DNA of 14,182 nt, taken from assembly GCA_041662005.1 (NCBI GenBank), contig JBAZTJ010000061.1, forward strand, positions 1 to 14,182, given 5' to 3'. The stretch's first letter is position 1, and each line of letters opens with the position of its first letter. Positions 1-7,018 of this stretch are shown one piece after another. Below the pieces are notes generated by a model. That model had not been told where the DNA came from. It worked only from the letters and a program-made list of their open reading frames with translations, and searched no databases. Source of the DNA: DATHXC01 sp041662005. Lineage in GTDB: Bacteria > Pseudomonadota > Gammaproteobacteria > Burkholderiales > Methylophilaceae. The position numbers and the translations under genes were made by a program.

Positions 1-1
1 A

Positions 2-118
2 TGTCTGGCGTCCATAGCGAATTGGAACCACCCCTTCCCATCTCGAACAGGGCCGTGAAACGATTCTGCGCCAATGATAGTATGCTCTTCGCATGCGAAA
101 GTAGGTCAACGCCAGGCT
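2..118 (+). rRNA. rrf: 5S ribosomal RNA
   Basis: This is the 5S rRNA of the large ribosomal subunit. The ends close as helix I: bases 3-10 pair with 110-117 (one G-T wobble), as in bacterial 5S. Internal landmarks match the family, including CCATCTCGAACAG in the loop B/C region and GCGAAAGTAGG in the loop E / helix IV region. The length of about 117 nt is normal. Position in the window implies that 16S and 23S genes lie to the left, outside it. The exact mature ends are uncertain by a base or two. Confidence 0.95.
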
Positions 119-161
119 TCTTATACAGACTCGGTTAGCCGCAAGCTATCCGATGTCACTC

Positions 162-188
162 AAAAGCCCTCTTTGCGAGGGCTTTTTT
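162..188 (+). terminator. Rho-independent terminator of the rRNA operon
   Basis: AAAAGCCCTC (162-171) pairs with GAGGGCTTTT (177-186) around a 5-base loop and runs into a T-tract. It lies 44 bases after the 5S gene, the usual place for an rrn terminator. The bases between (119-161) are the 5S trailer. Confidence 0.9.
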
Positions 189-209
189 GTTGTGGTTGTT
201 TGTTGTAAT

Positions 210-228
210 ACCAATTGACTGAATTGGT
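210..228. repeat. 7-bp inverted repeat overlapping a promoter
   Basis: ACCAATT and AATTGGT are perfect arms around GACTG. The repeat ends one base before the TGATATAAT extended -10 element, so a protein bound here would cover the promoter core. This makes it a candidate operator. No regulator family was recognised from the half-site, and chance occurrence in AT-rich DNA is possible. Confidence 0.4.
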
Positions 229-237
229 TGATATAAT
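229..237 (+). promoter_or_regulatory. Extended -10 promoter upstream of rimP (P1)
   Basis: TGATATAAT is a perfect TATAAT (232-237) preceded by the TGN extension. The TTGACT at 215-220 is only 11 bases upstream, too close to act as its -35 box, so the promoter would rely on the extended -10. Transcription would start near 243 and run into the hairpin at 262-283 before reaching rimP. Confidence 0.55.
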
Positions 238-261
238 ACGAATATCAGGTAGTAAAAATTG

Positions 262-283
262 ATGGGCGTTAAGCCCATTTTTT
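262..283 (+). terminator. Terminator-like hairpin in the rimP leader
   Basis: ATGGGC (262-267) and GCCCAT (273-278) form a perfect 6-bp stem with loop GTTAA, continuing into six T residues (278-283). It sits about 20 bases after the expected P1 start and 65 bases before rimP. It may be an attenuator for the rimP-nusA-infB operon, or a second tandem terminator of the rRNA operon. No antiterminator pairing was found by eye. Confidence 0.65.
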
Positions 284-312
284 GTTTCTGTTAATCGCGC
301 CGGACAGTGGTT

Positions 313-321
313 TGGTAAAAT
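313..321 (+). promoter_or_regulatory. Possible second rimP promoter (P2)
   Basis: TGGTAAAAT fits an extended -10 element with TAAAAT at 316-321. It lies downstream of the leader hairpin and would give a 5' leader of about 20 nt that keeps the ribosome binding site. No good -35 box is visible. It would let the operon be transcribed independently of the upstream hairpin. Confidence 0.3.
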
Positions 322-348
322 TGGACATAACTTGGCAAGGCTGATTAG

Positions 349-783
349 TTGATAGATTTGTACTCACTACTAGAGCGTTCAGTGACCCAGTTGGGTTATG
401 AAATGGTCGATTTGGAAGTTTCCAATCGAGGTAAATTGCTACGCCTGTTTATAGACAAGCCCGAAGGTGTCAACATTGACGATTGTGTGCTTGTGAGTAA
501 TCAGGTTGGCAATCTGTTATCGGTTGAGCATGAAATAGATTATGACCGGCTCGAGGTTTCCTCGCCGGGATTGGATCGCGTTTTGAAGAAAGATGCTGAT
601 TTTGTGCGCTTCAGCGGGCAGCGCGCGCAGGTGAAAGTGCGTATGCCTATTGAGGGCAGGAAGAATTTTATAGGGCTGTTAAGGGGTTTGGAGCAGGATG
701 ATCTTTTGTTGGAGGTTGAGGGTGTGCAGTTGAAAATCCCTTTAATTAACATTGATAAAGCACGTTTAAATCCTGAGTTTTGA
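349..783 (+). CDS. rimP: Ribosome maturation factor RimP
   Basis: RimP (YhbC/P15a family) is a cytoplasmic factor that binds the free 30S subunit and helps its late assembly. The 144-residue product is close to the family's usual 150. It has the conserved N-terminal region with GYEMVDLEV (about 17-25), the GVNIDDCVLVSNQV stretch (about 40-53) and the family signature LEVSSPGLDRVL (about 68-79), then the SH3-like C-terminal domain with NIDKARL near the end. The start is TTG: an in-frame TAG lies directly before it (346-348), so nothing further upstream is possible, and CAAGG at 336-340 is a well-spaced ribosome binding site. It opens the rimP-nusA-infB-rbfA-truB run, with nusA 43 bases downstream. 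The identification is secure. The TTG start is likely, since the next candidate would be another TTG at codon 4. Confidence 0.95.
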   Translation: MIDLYSLLERSVTQLGYEMVDLEVSNRGKLLRLFIDKPEGVNIDDCVLVSNQVGNLLSVEHEIDYDRLEVSSPGLDRVLKKDADFVRFSGQRAQVKVRMPIEGRKNFIGLLRGLEQDDLLLEVEGVQLKIPLINIDKARLNPEF

Positions 784-826
784 TACACCCCAGCTTTAAT
801 ACCAAGCATTTTATGCGGAGATTAAG

Positions 827-2302
827 ATGAGTCGCGAAATATTGTTGTTAGTAGATGCGCTTGCCCACGAGAAAAGTGTTGCAAAAGAGGTTATTTTTAC
901 GGCGTTGGAGCTTGCATTAGCTTCAGCGACTAAAAAGCGCTTTTCAGAGGAGGCGGATGTGCGTGTGGAGATCAACCGTGAAAACGGTGAATATGATTCT
1001 TTCCGCCGCTGGACAGTACTTTCTGATGATGAGGCGCTGGAAAATCCCGCTGCACAAATGTATGCAGATGATGAGCGTCTTGCCGGCAAGGAGTTGTCAG
1101 AGCACAACACGTTTGAAGAGCCTCTCGAATCAGTAGAGTTTGGCCGTATCGGGGCTCAGGCCGCGAAGCAGGTGATACTGCAAAAAGTACGCGAAGCCGA
1201 GCGTGAGCAAATTCTGGATGATTTCCTGGCGCGTAAAGAACATTTGGTGACTGGCGTTATCAAGCGTATGGAAAAAGGCAATGCAATTATCGAAGTTGGC
1301 CGCATTGAGTGTTTGTTACCTCGAGACCAGATGATCCCTAAGGAAAACTTGCGCGTAGGTGATCGCGTACGCGCTTATCTTTCGAGGGTGGAGCGAGGTG
1401 GCCGTGGCCCGCAATTGATTTTATCGCGTATCGCACCCGAATTTTTATCCAAACTGTTTGAGTTGGAAGTGCCAGAAATAGAAGATGGATTGTTGGAGAT
1501 CAAGTCGGCTGCACGTGACCCCGGTCTGCGTTCAAAAATCGCGGTGAAATCTAATGACCAACGTTTGGATCCTGTGGGTACTTGTGTAGGTATGCGCGGT
1601 TCGCGTGTGCAGGCGGTAACAGGCGAGTTGGCTGGCGAGCGCGTTGATATTGTGCTGTGGTCAATGGAGCCAGCGCAGTTTGTAATCAACGCCATGGCAC
1701 CTGCCGAAGTATCTAGCATCGTTGTAGATGAAGATGCTCACAGCATGGATGTTGTCGTAGACGAAGAGCAGTTAGCACAAGCGATTGGCCGTAACGGGCA
1801 AAATGTACGCTTGGCTTCTGAACTTACCGGCTGGACATTGAACATCCTGACTGAAGAAGAGGCTGCAAAGAAGAACGAAGAAGAATATAGCAGTACGCGC
1901 CAATTGTTCATTGATAAGCTGGATGTGGATGAAGAGGTAGCTGATATCCTGGTGCAGGAAGGTTTTAGTACCTTGGAGGAAATCGCTTACGTTCCAATGT
2001 CGGAAATGAGTGAAATAGATGCTTTTGATGATGACACCATCAATGAGTTGCGCAAGCGTGCACGTGCGGCGCTGTTAACAGAAGCTATTGCCAAGGAAGA
2101 AAAAGTCGAAGAAGCCTCTGAAGATTTGCTCGGGATGGAGGGCATGGACGAAGCTACCGCACACTTATTGGCCTCTAAAGGGGTTTCTACCATGGAGGAC
2201 TTGGCGGATCTTGCAGTAGATGATCTGGTTGAGTTAACCGGTATGGATGCAGAGCGCGCCAAGCAATTGATTATGACAGCGCGTGCACCGTGGTTTGCAT
2301 AA
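827..2302 (+). CDS. nusA: Transcription termination/antitermination protein NusA
   Basis: NusA binds RNA polymerase during elongation. It promotes pausing and hairpin termination, and takes part in rRNA antitermination with NusB, NusG and S10. The 491 residues match the roughly 495-residue proteobacterial form. Domains in order are the RNAP-binding N-terminal domain (1 to about 125, beginning MSREILLLVDALAHEK), S1 (about 137-200), two KH domains (about 205-345, with IGRNGQNVRLASELTGW near 319), and two C-terminal acidic repeats (about 365-425 and 435-491). The C-terminal repeats are typical of proteobacteria and absent from Bacillus. GGAG at 817-820 lies six bases before the ATG. It sits between rimP and infB as in most bacteria. 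In E. coli this operon is autoregulated by NusA; that is family knowledge and was not observed here. The nearby rRNA operon is one of the protein's main targets. Confidence 0.98.
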   Translation: MSREILLLVDALAHEKSVAKEVIFTALELALASATKKRFSEEADVRVEINRENGEYDSFRRWTVLSDDEALENPAAQMYADDERLAGKELSEHNTFEEPLESVEFGRIGAQAAKQVILQKVREAEREQILDDFLARKEHLVTGVIKRMEKGNAIIEVGRIECLLPRDQMIPKENLRVGDRVRAYLSRVERGGRGPQLILSRIAPEFLSKLFELEVPEIEDGLLEIKSAARDPGLRSKIAVKSNDQRLDPVGTCVGMRGSRVQAVTGELAGERVDIVLWSMEPAQFVINAMAPAEVSSIVVDEDAHSMDVVVDEEQLAQAIGRNGQNVRLASELTGWTLNILTEEEAAKKNEEEYSSTRQLFIDKLDVDEEVADILVQEGFSTLEEIAYVPMSEMSEIDAFDDDTINELRKRARAALLTEAIAKEEKVEEASEDLLGMEGMDEATAHLLASKGVSTMEDLADLAVDDLVELTGMDAERAKQLIMTARAPWFA

Positions 2303-2306
2303 TAGC

Positions 2307-2323
2307 AGGGTTGGTATAACCCT
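2307..2323 (+). other. Small hairpin after nusA
   Basis: AGGGTT (2307-2312) pairs with AACCCT (2318-2323) around GGTAT, starting four bases after the nusA stop codon. There is no T-run behind it, so it is unlikely to terminate transcription. It could mark an RNA processing or 3'-end stability site in the nusA-infB message. Function is not shown. Confidence 0.4.
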
Positions 2324-2399
2324 CAGGCTGGCTTAATTTTGAGTAAGTCTGAAAAGCGTGAAATTAGTAGTCGTGTAAAGAATAGACTGGAGTAACAGG

Positions 2400-5108
2400 A
2401 TGGGACAGACAAGCGTAGCACAATTTGCCAGTGAGTTAGGCCTGCCGGCTGAGCTTCTGCTTGAGCAGTTGAAGGGTGCGGGCGTGAATAAGACAGCATC
2501 AGGTGACCAGCTAACCGAGCAGGACAAAACTTCATTGCTTGAGTATTTGCGTAAAGAGCACGGTGCTGAAGCGCCAAAAACCAAAATTACGTTAACCCGT
2601 AAACAAGTGACTGAGATTAAAAAATCTGACAGCACAGGTAAAGCTCGGACCATACAGGTTGAAGTGCGTAAAAAACGTGTTCTCGTGCGTCGTGATCCTT
2701 CACTGCCAGATGTGGACGAATCTGTTATGGAGGAGCCCGCAGAGGTTGTAACGGAGCTGGAGTTAGAAGCTCCTGTTGTTGCTGAACCGGAATTGGTAGA
2801 GGTTATTGCCGAGCCAATAGTAGTTCCTGAGCCAGAGGTGCTGCCCGAGCCTGAAATAGTGGCTCCAGTGATAGAAATACCGGCTGAGCCGATTGAACCA
2901 GCACCCGTTGTAAAGCAGACGTTGAAGAAAAGTCTGATCAGTGCAGAGCAGTTGGCGCAACGTGAGCATGAAGCCAAGCGTCATGCAACGCTAATGGCCA
3001 TTCAGACTGAAGAGTTACGCAAAAAACAAGAGGTGCTGCAGAAGCGTCAAGAGGAAGAAGCCAGAAAAGTCGCTGAAGCAGCGGCTGCCGCAGCGAAAGC
3101 AGCAGCACCTACCAAGCTTTCAGAAGGCACTTTACACAAGCCCGTCGCTAAAGAGGGCGCAAAGCCTGAAGACAAGACTGCGAAAAAAGGCGTCAAGAAC
3201 AAAGAGTGGGCAGATGCCGAGAATAAAAAACGTGGCATCAAAACACGTAATGATGCTGGGGCTAATCAGGGCTGGCGCGCGCATAAAAGTAAATCTAAAG
3301 CCCACCGCGATGCCGATGATCAGCAACATGCCTTTACTGCACCAACTGAGCCTATCGTACATGAGGTGTTAGTACCGGAAACTATTTCGGTAGCTGACCT
3401 GGCACACAAGATGGCAGTCAAAGCCAGCGAAGTGATTAAAACGCTCATGAAAATGGGCATGATGGTAACCATTAACCAGGTATTGGATCAAGAAACAGCG
3501 ATCATTATCGTAGAGGAAATGGGCCATACCGCAAAGGCAGCGGCAGCTAACGACCCGGAAACCTTCCTCGATGATACTGAGCATGACGAAGCCGTACTGG
3601 AAACACGCCCACCCGTGGTCACGGTGATGGGTCACGTGGATCATGGTAAGACTTCACTGCTGGATTACATCCGTCGCAGTCGGGTGGCTTCTGGCGAAGC
3701 CGGTGGTATTACCCAGCATATTGGGGCTTACCATGTGGAAACGCCACGCGGCATGGTGACATTCCTGGATACACCGGGTCACGAAGCGTTTACTGCTATG
3801 CGTGCCCGTGGTGCAAAGGCCACTGACGTGGTAATTCTGGTGGTGGCTGCGGATGACGGCGTTATGCCACAAACCATAGAAGCCATCCATCACGCTAAGG
3901 CCGGTAATGTGCCGTTGGTGGTGGCTATTAACAAGATTGATAAGCCAGGTGCCAGCTCGGAGCGCGTGAAGCAGGAGCTGGTTGCGCAAGAGGTTATCCC
4001 TGAGGAATATGGTGGCGAAGCCATGTTTGTTGAGGTTTCTGCGAAAACTGGCCAAGGCATTGATGATTTGCTGGAAGCCGTATTGCTGCAGGCTGAGGTT
4101 CTTGAACTGAAGGCCCCGAAGAATACCCCGGCTAAGGGCCTGGTAATTGAAGGTCGTCTTGATAAGGGCCGTGGTCCGGTTTCTACCATACTTGTGCAAT
4201 CGGGCACCTTGAAGCGTGGTGACATGATATTGGCGGGTAGTGCCTTTGGTCGTGTACGTGCCATGCTGGATGAAGCTGGTAATGATATCAAGGAAGCCGG
4301 TCCATCCATTCCTGTCGAGATTCTAGGTTTGTCCGATGTGCCTAACTCCGGTGAAGAAGTGATTGTGCTTAATGATGAGCGCAAAGCACGTGAAATCGCA
4401 TTGTTCCGTCAGGGCAAGTTCCGTGATGTGAAGCTGGCGAAACAGCAGGCTGCCAAGCTTGAAAATATGTTTGAGCAAATGGGTGAAGGCGAAGTCAAGA
4501 CCTTGGCGATGATTATTAAATCAGATGTACAAGGTTCTTACGAAGCACTTGCTACCTCATTGCAGAAGCTTTCTACAGATGAAGTGAAGGTCAATATCAT
4601 CCACACGGGTGTGGGTGCTATCAGCGAATCTGATATCAACTTGGCGGTAGCTTCCAAGGCGGTAGTGATCGGCTTCAATGTGCGTGCAGATGCGGGCGCA
4701 CGCAAGCTGACCGAGAGTGCCGGCGTGGATGTACGTTATTACAACATCATTTACGAAGCTGTCGATGAAGTTAAGGCTGCTCTGGGTGGCATGTTGTCTC
4801 CAGAGAAGAAAGAAAGTGTCATCGGCATGGTGGAAATACGTGAAGTATTCCGCATTTCCAAGGTTGGCGCAGTGGCCGGTTGTTATGTGCAGGATGGCAC
4901 TATCAAGCGTAGTTCCAAGGTTCGCGTATTGCGTGGCGATGTGGTCATCCATACTGGCGAGCTTGATTCCCTCAAGCGCTTCAAGGACGACGTTAAGGAA
5001 GTTAAATCTAACTTCGAGTGCGGCTTGTCCCTGAAAAACTTCAACGATATTGAAGTGGGTGACCTGCTGGAAGTATTTGAGGTTGTCGAAGTGGCCAGAA
5101 CGCTCTAA
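2400..5108 (+). CDS. infB: Translation initiation factor IF-2
   Basis: IF2 is the GTPase that brings fMet-tRNA to the 30S subunit and drives 50S joining. The 902 residues make it a full-length proteobacterial form. An IF2_N helical domain (about 1-50) is followed by a long charged linker: Pro/Glu/Val-rich at about 100-180, then Lys/Glu/Ala-rich with a likely helical stretch around 180-240. A second IF2_N domain lies at about 328-375. The G domain carries P-loop GHVDHGKT (411-418), G3 DTPGH from D457, G4 NKID (511-514) and G5 SAK near 547. Domains II, III and the C-terminal fMet-tRNA-binding C2 region follow (for example VGAVAGCYVQDGTIKRSSKV). GGAG at 2389-2392 supports the ATG. Shorter isoforms from internal starts are known in E. 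coli; no clear internal site was picked here. The stop overlaps rbfA as TAATG. Confidence 0.98.
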   Translation: MGQTSVAQFASELGLPAELLLEQLKGAGVNKTASGDQLTEQDKTSLLEYLRKEHGAEAPKTKITLTRKQVTEIKKSDSTGKARTIQVEVRKKRVLVRRDPSLPDVDESVMEEPAEVVTELELEAPVVAEPELVEVIAEPIVVPEPEVLPEPEIVAPVIEIPAEPIEPAPVVKQTLKKSLISAEQLAQREHEAKRHATLMAIQTEELRKKQEVLQKRQEEEARKVAEAAAAAAKAAAPTKLSEGTLHKPVAKEGAKPEDKTAKKGVKNKEWADAENKKRGIKTRNDAGANQGWRAHKSKSKAHRDADDQQHAFTAPTEPIVHEVLVPETISVADLAHKMAVKASEVIKTLMKMGMMVTINQVLDQETAIIIVEEMGHTAKAAAANDPETFLDDTEHDEAVLETRPPVVTVMGHVDHGKTSLLDYIRRSRVASGEAGGITQHIGAYHVETPRGMVTFLDTPGHEAFTAMRARGAKATDVVILVVAADDGVMPQTIEAIHHAKAGNVPLVVAINKIDKPGASSERVKQELVAQEVIPEEYGGEAMFVEVSAKTGQGIDDLLEAVLLQAEVLELKAPKNTPAKGLVIEGRLDKGRGPVSTILVQSGTLKRGDMILAGSAFGRVRAMLDEAGNDIKEAGPSIPVEILGLSDVPNSGEEVIVLNDERKAREIALFRQGKFRDVKLAKQQAAKLENMFEQMGEGEVKTLAMIIKSDVQGSYEALATSLQKLSTDEVKVNIIHTGVGAISESDINLAVASKAVVIGFNVRADAGARKLTESAGVDVRYYNIIYEAVDEVKAALGGMLSPEKKESVIGMVEIREVFRISKVGAVAGCYVQDGTIKRSSKVRVLRGDVVIHTGELDSLKRFKDDVKEVKSNFECGLSLKNFNDIEVGDLLEVFEVVEVARTL

Positions 5109-5476
5109 TGGCTAAGGACTTTTCACGAAGTGACCGCGTTGCAGATCAGATGCAACGCGAGCTCGCTGATCTGTTGCAGTTCGAGGTAAAAGATCCGCGC
5201 GTGGGTATGGTAACTATTACCGAGGTTACCGTAACAGGTGACATGGCTCACGCTAAAATCTACTACAGTGCAAAAGCCGGCACGGATGAGTTGCAAAAAG
5301 GCCTGGAAAAATCAGCAGGCTTTTTGCGTAGCCAGCTTGCCAAGCGCATGCTGCTGCGTACTGTGCCGCAACTACATTTTGTGTATGACACTTCTATCGA
5401 TAATGGAATGAAAATATCGCGCCTGATAGATGATGTACTTGCCGATAGCCCTCTTCCTGATAGTCCAAAAGACTAA
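5108..5476 (+). CDS. rbfA: 30S ribosome-binding factor RbfA
   Basis: RbfA is a small KH-fold protein that binds the immature 30S subunit near the 5' end of 16S rRNA. It assists late maturation and cold adaptation. The 122-residue length is typical (about 120-135). Family hallmarks are SDRVADQMQRELADLLQFEVKDPRVG (about 8-33), TITEVTVTGDMAHAKIYYS (about 36-54) and the C-terminal FVYDTSIDNGMKISRLID. Its ATG overlaps the infB stop by one base (TAATG, 5106-5110), which points to translational coupling with IF2. That fits two factors acting on the 30S subunit in succession. The C-terminal tail is short and acidic. Confidence 0.96.
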   Translation: MAKDFSRSDRVADQMQRELADLLQFEVKDPRVGMVTITEVTVTGDMAHAKIYYSAKAGTDELQKGLEKSAGFLRSQLAKRMLLRTVPQLHFVYDTSIDNGMKISRLIDDVLADSPLPDSPKD

Positions 5477-5504
5477 TCCTAGCAAAACTTAATATAGTCA
5501 AAAC

Positions 5505-6413
5505 GTGGCGCAATTTAAAAGAGTCAAGCGCAATATCAGTGGTGTGCTATTGCTAGATAAGCCGCTTGGCTATTCTTCCAACCAAGCGTTGCAGAAAGTG
5601 AAATGGCTATTTCAAGCCGCAAAAGCTGGGCACACTGGGACACTAGACCCTCTGGCCACGGGCTTGTTGCCGATCTGTCTGGGTGAGGCCACCAAATTTG
5701 CACAATATGTTACTGATGCAGATAAAACTTACGTAGCCACCATCAAGCTAGGCTCAACTACCACGACCGGCGATTCGGAGGGTATCACCCTCAGTAGTTC
5801 GCCTGTAAATGTGACGTCTCAGCAGTTTGAGGCGGCATGCCAGCATTTTATTGGTGACATCAGCCAAATACCCCCTATGTATTCTGCATTGAAGCATCAA
5901 GGTAAAGCGCTATATGAGTACGCCAGAGAGGGCGTAGATATTACCCGTGAAGCCCGCCAAATTAGTATTCGTGGAATTACCGTCAATGACTTTGCCAGCG
6001 ATGTTGGCAATATCACAGTCATCTGCAGCAAAGGCACCTATATTCGAACCTTGGCTGAAGATATAGGCGCGAACCTGGGCTGTGGAGCCCATTTGATAGG
6101 ATTGCGGCGTATTGAAACGGCAGGTTATCAATTAGAGCATGCTGTCACTATCGATGAGCTGGAAAATATGTCTTCCGCGCTTCGTGATGAGCTGCTTCTG
6201 CCTTTGGACTCAGCCATATCTAACTTACCAAAAATCGTATTAAAGGCGGATGCCACCCATTACCTGATGCAAGGCCAAGCGATTTGGATCTCAGGCAAAA
6301 TACCCCACAGTGAATTGCGGCTATATGATGAAAATGATCAGTTTCTCGGCTTGGGGTTTTTACAAGATGACGGGAAAATTGCTCCCAAGCGCTTAATCAA
6401 GCACTCGCTTTAA
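5505..6413 (+). CDS. truB: tRNA pseudouridine(55) synthase TruB
   Basis: TruB converts U55 in the T-loop of nearly all elongator tRNAs to pseudouridine and also acts as a tRNA-folding chaperone. The 302 residues compare with 314 in E. coli. The catalytic block is intact: AGHTGTLDPLATG at 41-53 carries the nucleophilic aspartate at position 48, the same number as in E. coli. Other conserved segments are GVLLLDKP (13-20), LPICLGEATKF, IPPMYSALKHQGKALYEYAR (about 122-141), CSKGTYIRTLAEDIG and GCGAHLIGLRRIE. The small PUA-like C-terminal domain ends APKRLI. The start is GTG at 5505 with only a weak ribosome binding site. It lies 28 bases after rbfA, so reinitiation or coupling from rbfA is plausible. 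No terminator separates the genes. Confidence 0.96.
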   Translation: MAQFKRVKRNISGVLLLDKPLGYSSNQALQKVKWLFQAAKAGHTGTLDPLATGLLPICLGEATKFAQYVTDADKTYVATIKLGSTTTTGDSEGITLSSSPVNVTSQQFEAACQHFIGDISQIPPMYSALKHQGKALYEYAREGVDITREARQISIRGITVNDFASDVGNITVICSKGTYIRTLAEDIGANLGCGAHLIGLRRIETAGYQLEHAVTIDELENMSSALRDELLLPLDSAISNLPKIVLKADATHYLMQGQAIWISGKIPHSELRLYDENDQFLGLGFLQDDGKIAPKRLIKHSL

Positions 6414-6459
6414 TTAATTGCATCTTAACTTGCTGGCTAAGAGTGTTTGATAAAACTTC

Positions 6460-6489
6460 TTGATATAACACAGGGTTATGCATTAAAAT
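6460..6489 (+). promoter_or_regulatory. Candidate rpsO promoter
   Basis: TTGATA (6460-6465) and TAAAAT (6484-6489) are 18 bases apart in the 151-base truB-rpsO gap. Transcription would start near 6496, leaving a leader of about 70 nt. A separate TGATATAAC extended -10-like element (6461-6469) overlaps it. In E. coli, S15 folds its own leader to block translation. A comparable structure was not demonstrated here, but the leader is long enough to hold one. Confidence 0.4.
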
Positions 6490-6564
6490 GTTCCGTTGAC
6501 GTAAAAGAATGCTCTAGTGGGTGTTTTAGCCTACTTAAGCATTGTCGCTAACTAAGGAAAAAAG

Positions 6565-6834
6565 ATGGCAATTACAACGCAAGACACAGCAAAAATCGTT
6601 GCAGATTATCAACGCGCACCTAATGATACGGGTAGTCCAGAAGTGCAAGTAGCACTACTGACTGGCCGAATTTCTTATTTGACTGAGCATTTTAAAGCAA
6701 ATAAAAAAGACAATCATTCACGTCGTGGTTTACTCGCATTAGTCAGTCAACGTCGTCGTTTGTTAGATTATTTGAAGCGTAAAGACCAGAGTCGTTACCT
6801 AGTTTTGATTGAGCGCTTAGGTCTGCGTAAATAA
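6565..6834 (+). CDS. rpsO: 30S ribosomal protein S15
   Basis: S15 is a primary 16S rRNA-binding protein of the 30S platform and forms an intersubunit bridge with 23S rRNA. The length is exactly 89 residues, the family norm. The four-helix signature is plain: TGSPEVQVALLTGRISYLTEHFK (about 22-44), NHSRRGLLALVSQRRRLLDYLKRKD (about 50-74) and the ending RYLVLIERLGLRK. AAGGA at 6554-6558 lies six bases before the ATG. The arrangement truB-rpsO-pnp is ancestral in Proteobacteria. A strong terminator follows, so rpsO probably also makes a short abundant mRNA with its own promoter. Confidence 0.98.
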   Translation: MAITTQDTAKIVADYQRAPNDTGSPEVQVALLTGRISYLTEHFKANKKDNHSRRGLLALVSQRRRLLDYLKRKDQSRYLVLIERLGLRK

Positions 6835-6839
6835 AATAC

Positions 6840-6867
6840 TCACAAAAGCGACACAGAATTTTTGTGA
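6840..6867 (+). other. Hairpin between rpsO and its terminator
   Basis: TCACAAAA (6840-6847) pairs perfectly over 8 bp with TTTTGTGA (6860-6867). It starts six bases after the rpsO stop codon and is not followed by a T-run. It may protect the rpsO 3' end or be cut during rpsO-pnp processing. Function is unproven. Confidence 0.4.
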
Positions 6868-6874
6868 ATTGATA

Positions 6875-6929
6875 AAAAAAGCCGAAAGCATTGCGCAATT
6901 AAACCAGCGCGGTGCTTTTCGGCTTTTTT
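6875..6929 (+). terminator. Rho-independent terminator after rpsO
   Basis: AAAAAAGCCGAAAGCA (6875-6890) pairs with TGCTTTTCGGCTTTTTT (6913-6929), with one bulged T. A GCGC/GCGC inner helix lies in the loop, and the stem ends in a T-run. It separates rpsO from pnp, so pnp needs readthrough or its own start. No convincing promoter was found in 6930-7018. Confidence 0.85.
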
Positions 6930-6969
6930 ATTGGTAGTAAAAGTGGTTTAAAGCGGGTTAATCGTCGCG

Positions 6970-6992
6970 CGTTATTAGTGCAGTAAATAACG
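6970..6992 (+). other. Hairpin in the pnp leader
   Basis: CGTTATT (6970-6976) pairs with AATAACG (6986-6992) around a 9-base loop, 15 bases before the pnp ribosome binding site. In E. coli a leader stem is cut by RNase III and PNPase then represses its own mRNA. This hairpin is in the right place for something similar, but it is short, and the role is inference only. Confidence 0.3.
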
Positions 6993-7018
6993 GGCATTAA
7001 AGAGTAAAAGGACAAAAT

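Noticed and set aside
215..237. TTGACT as -35 box paired with TATAAT
   Set aside because: The spacer is only 11 bases, too short for sigma70. The TGN extension explains the promoter better.
2333..4952. Long minus-strand open frames opposite infB, including 2333-2977, 3654-4199, 3890-4384 and 4557-4952
   Set aside because: They lie wholly or almost wholly inside a certain gene, show no known family features, and have low-complexity compositions (Ser/Gly/Thr-rich) mirrored from the infB repeats.
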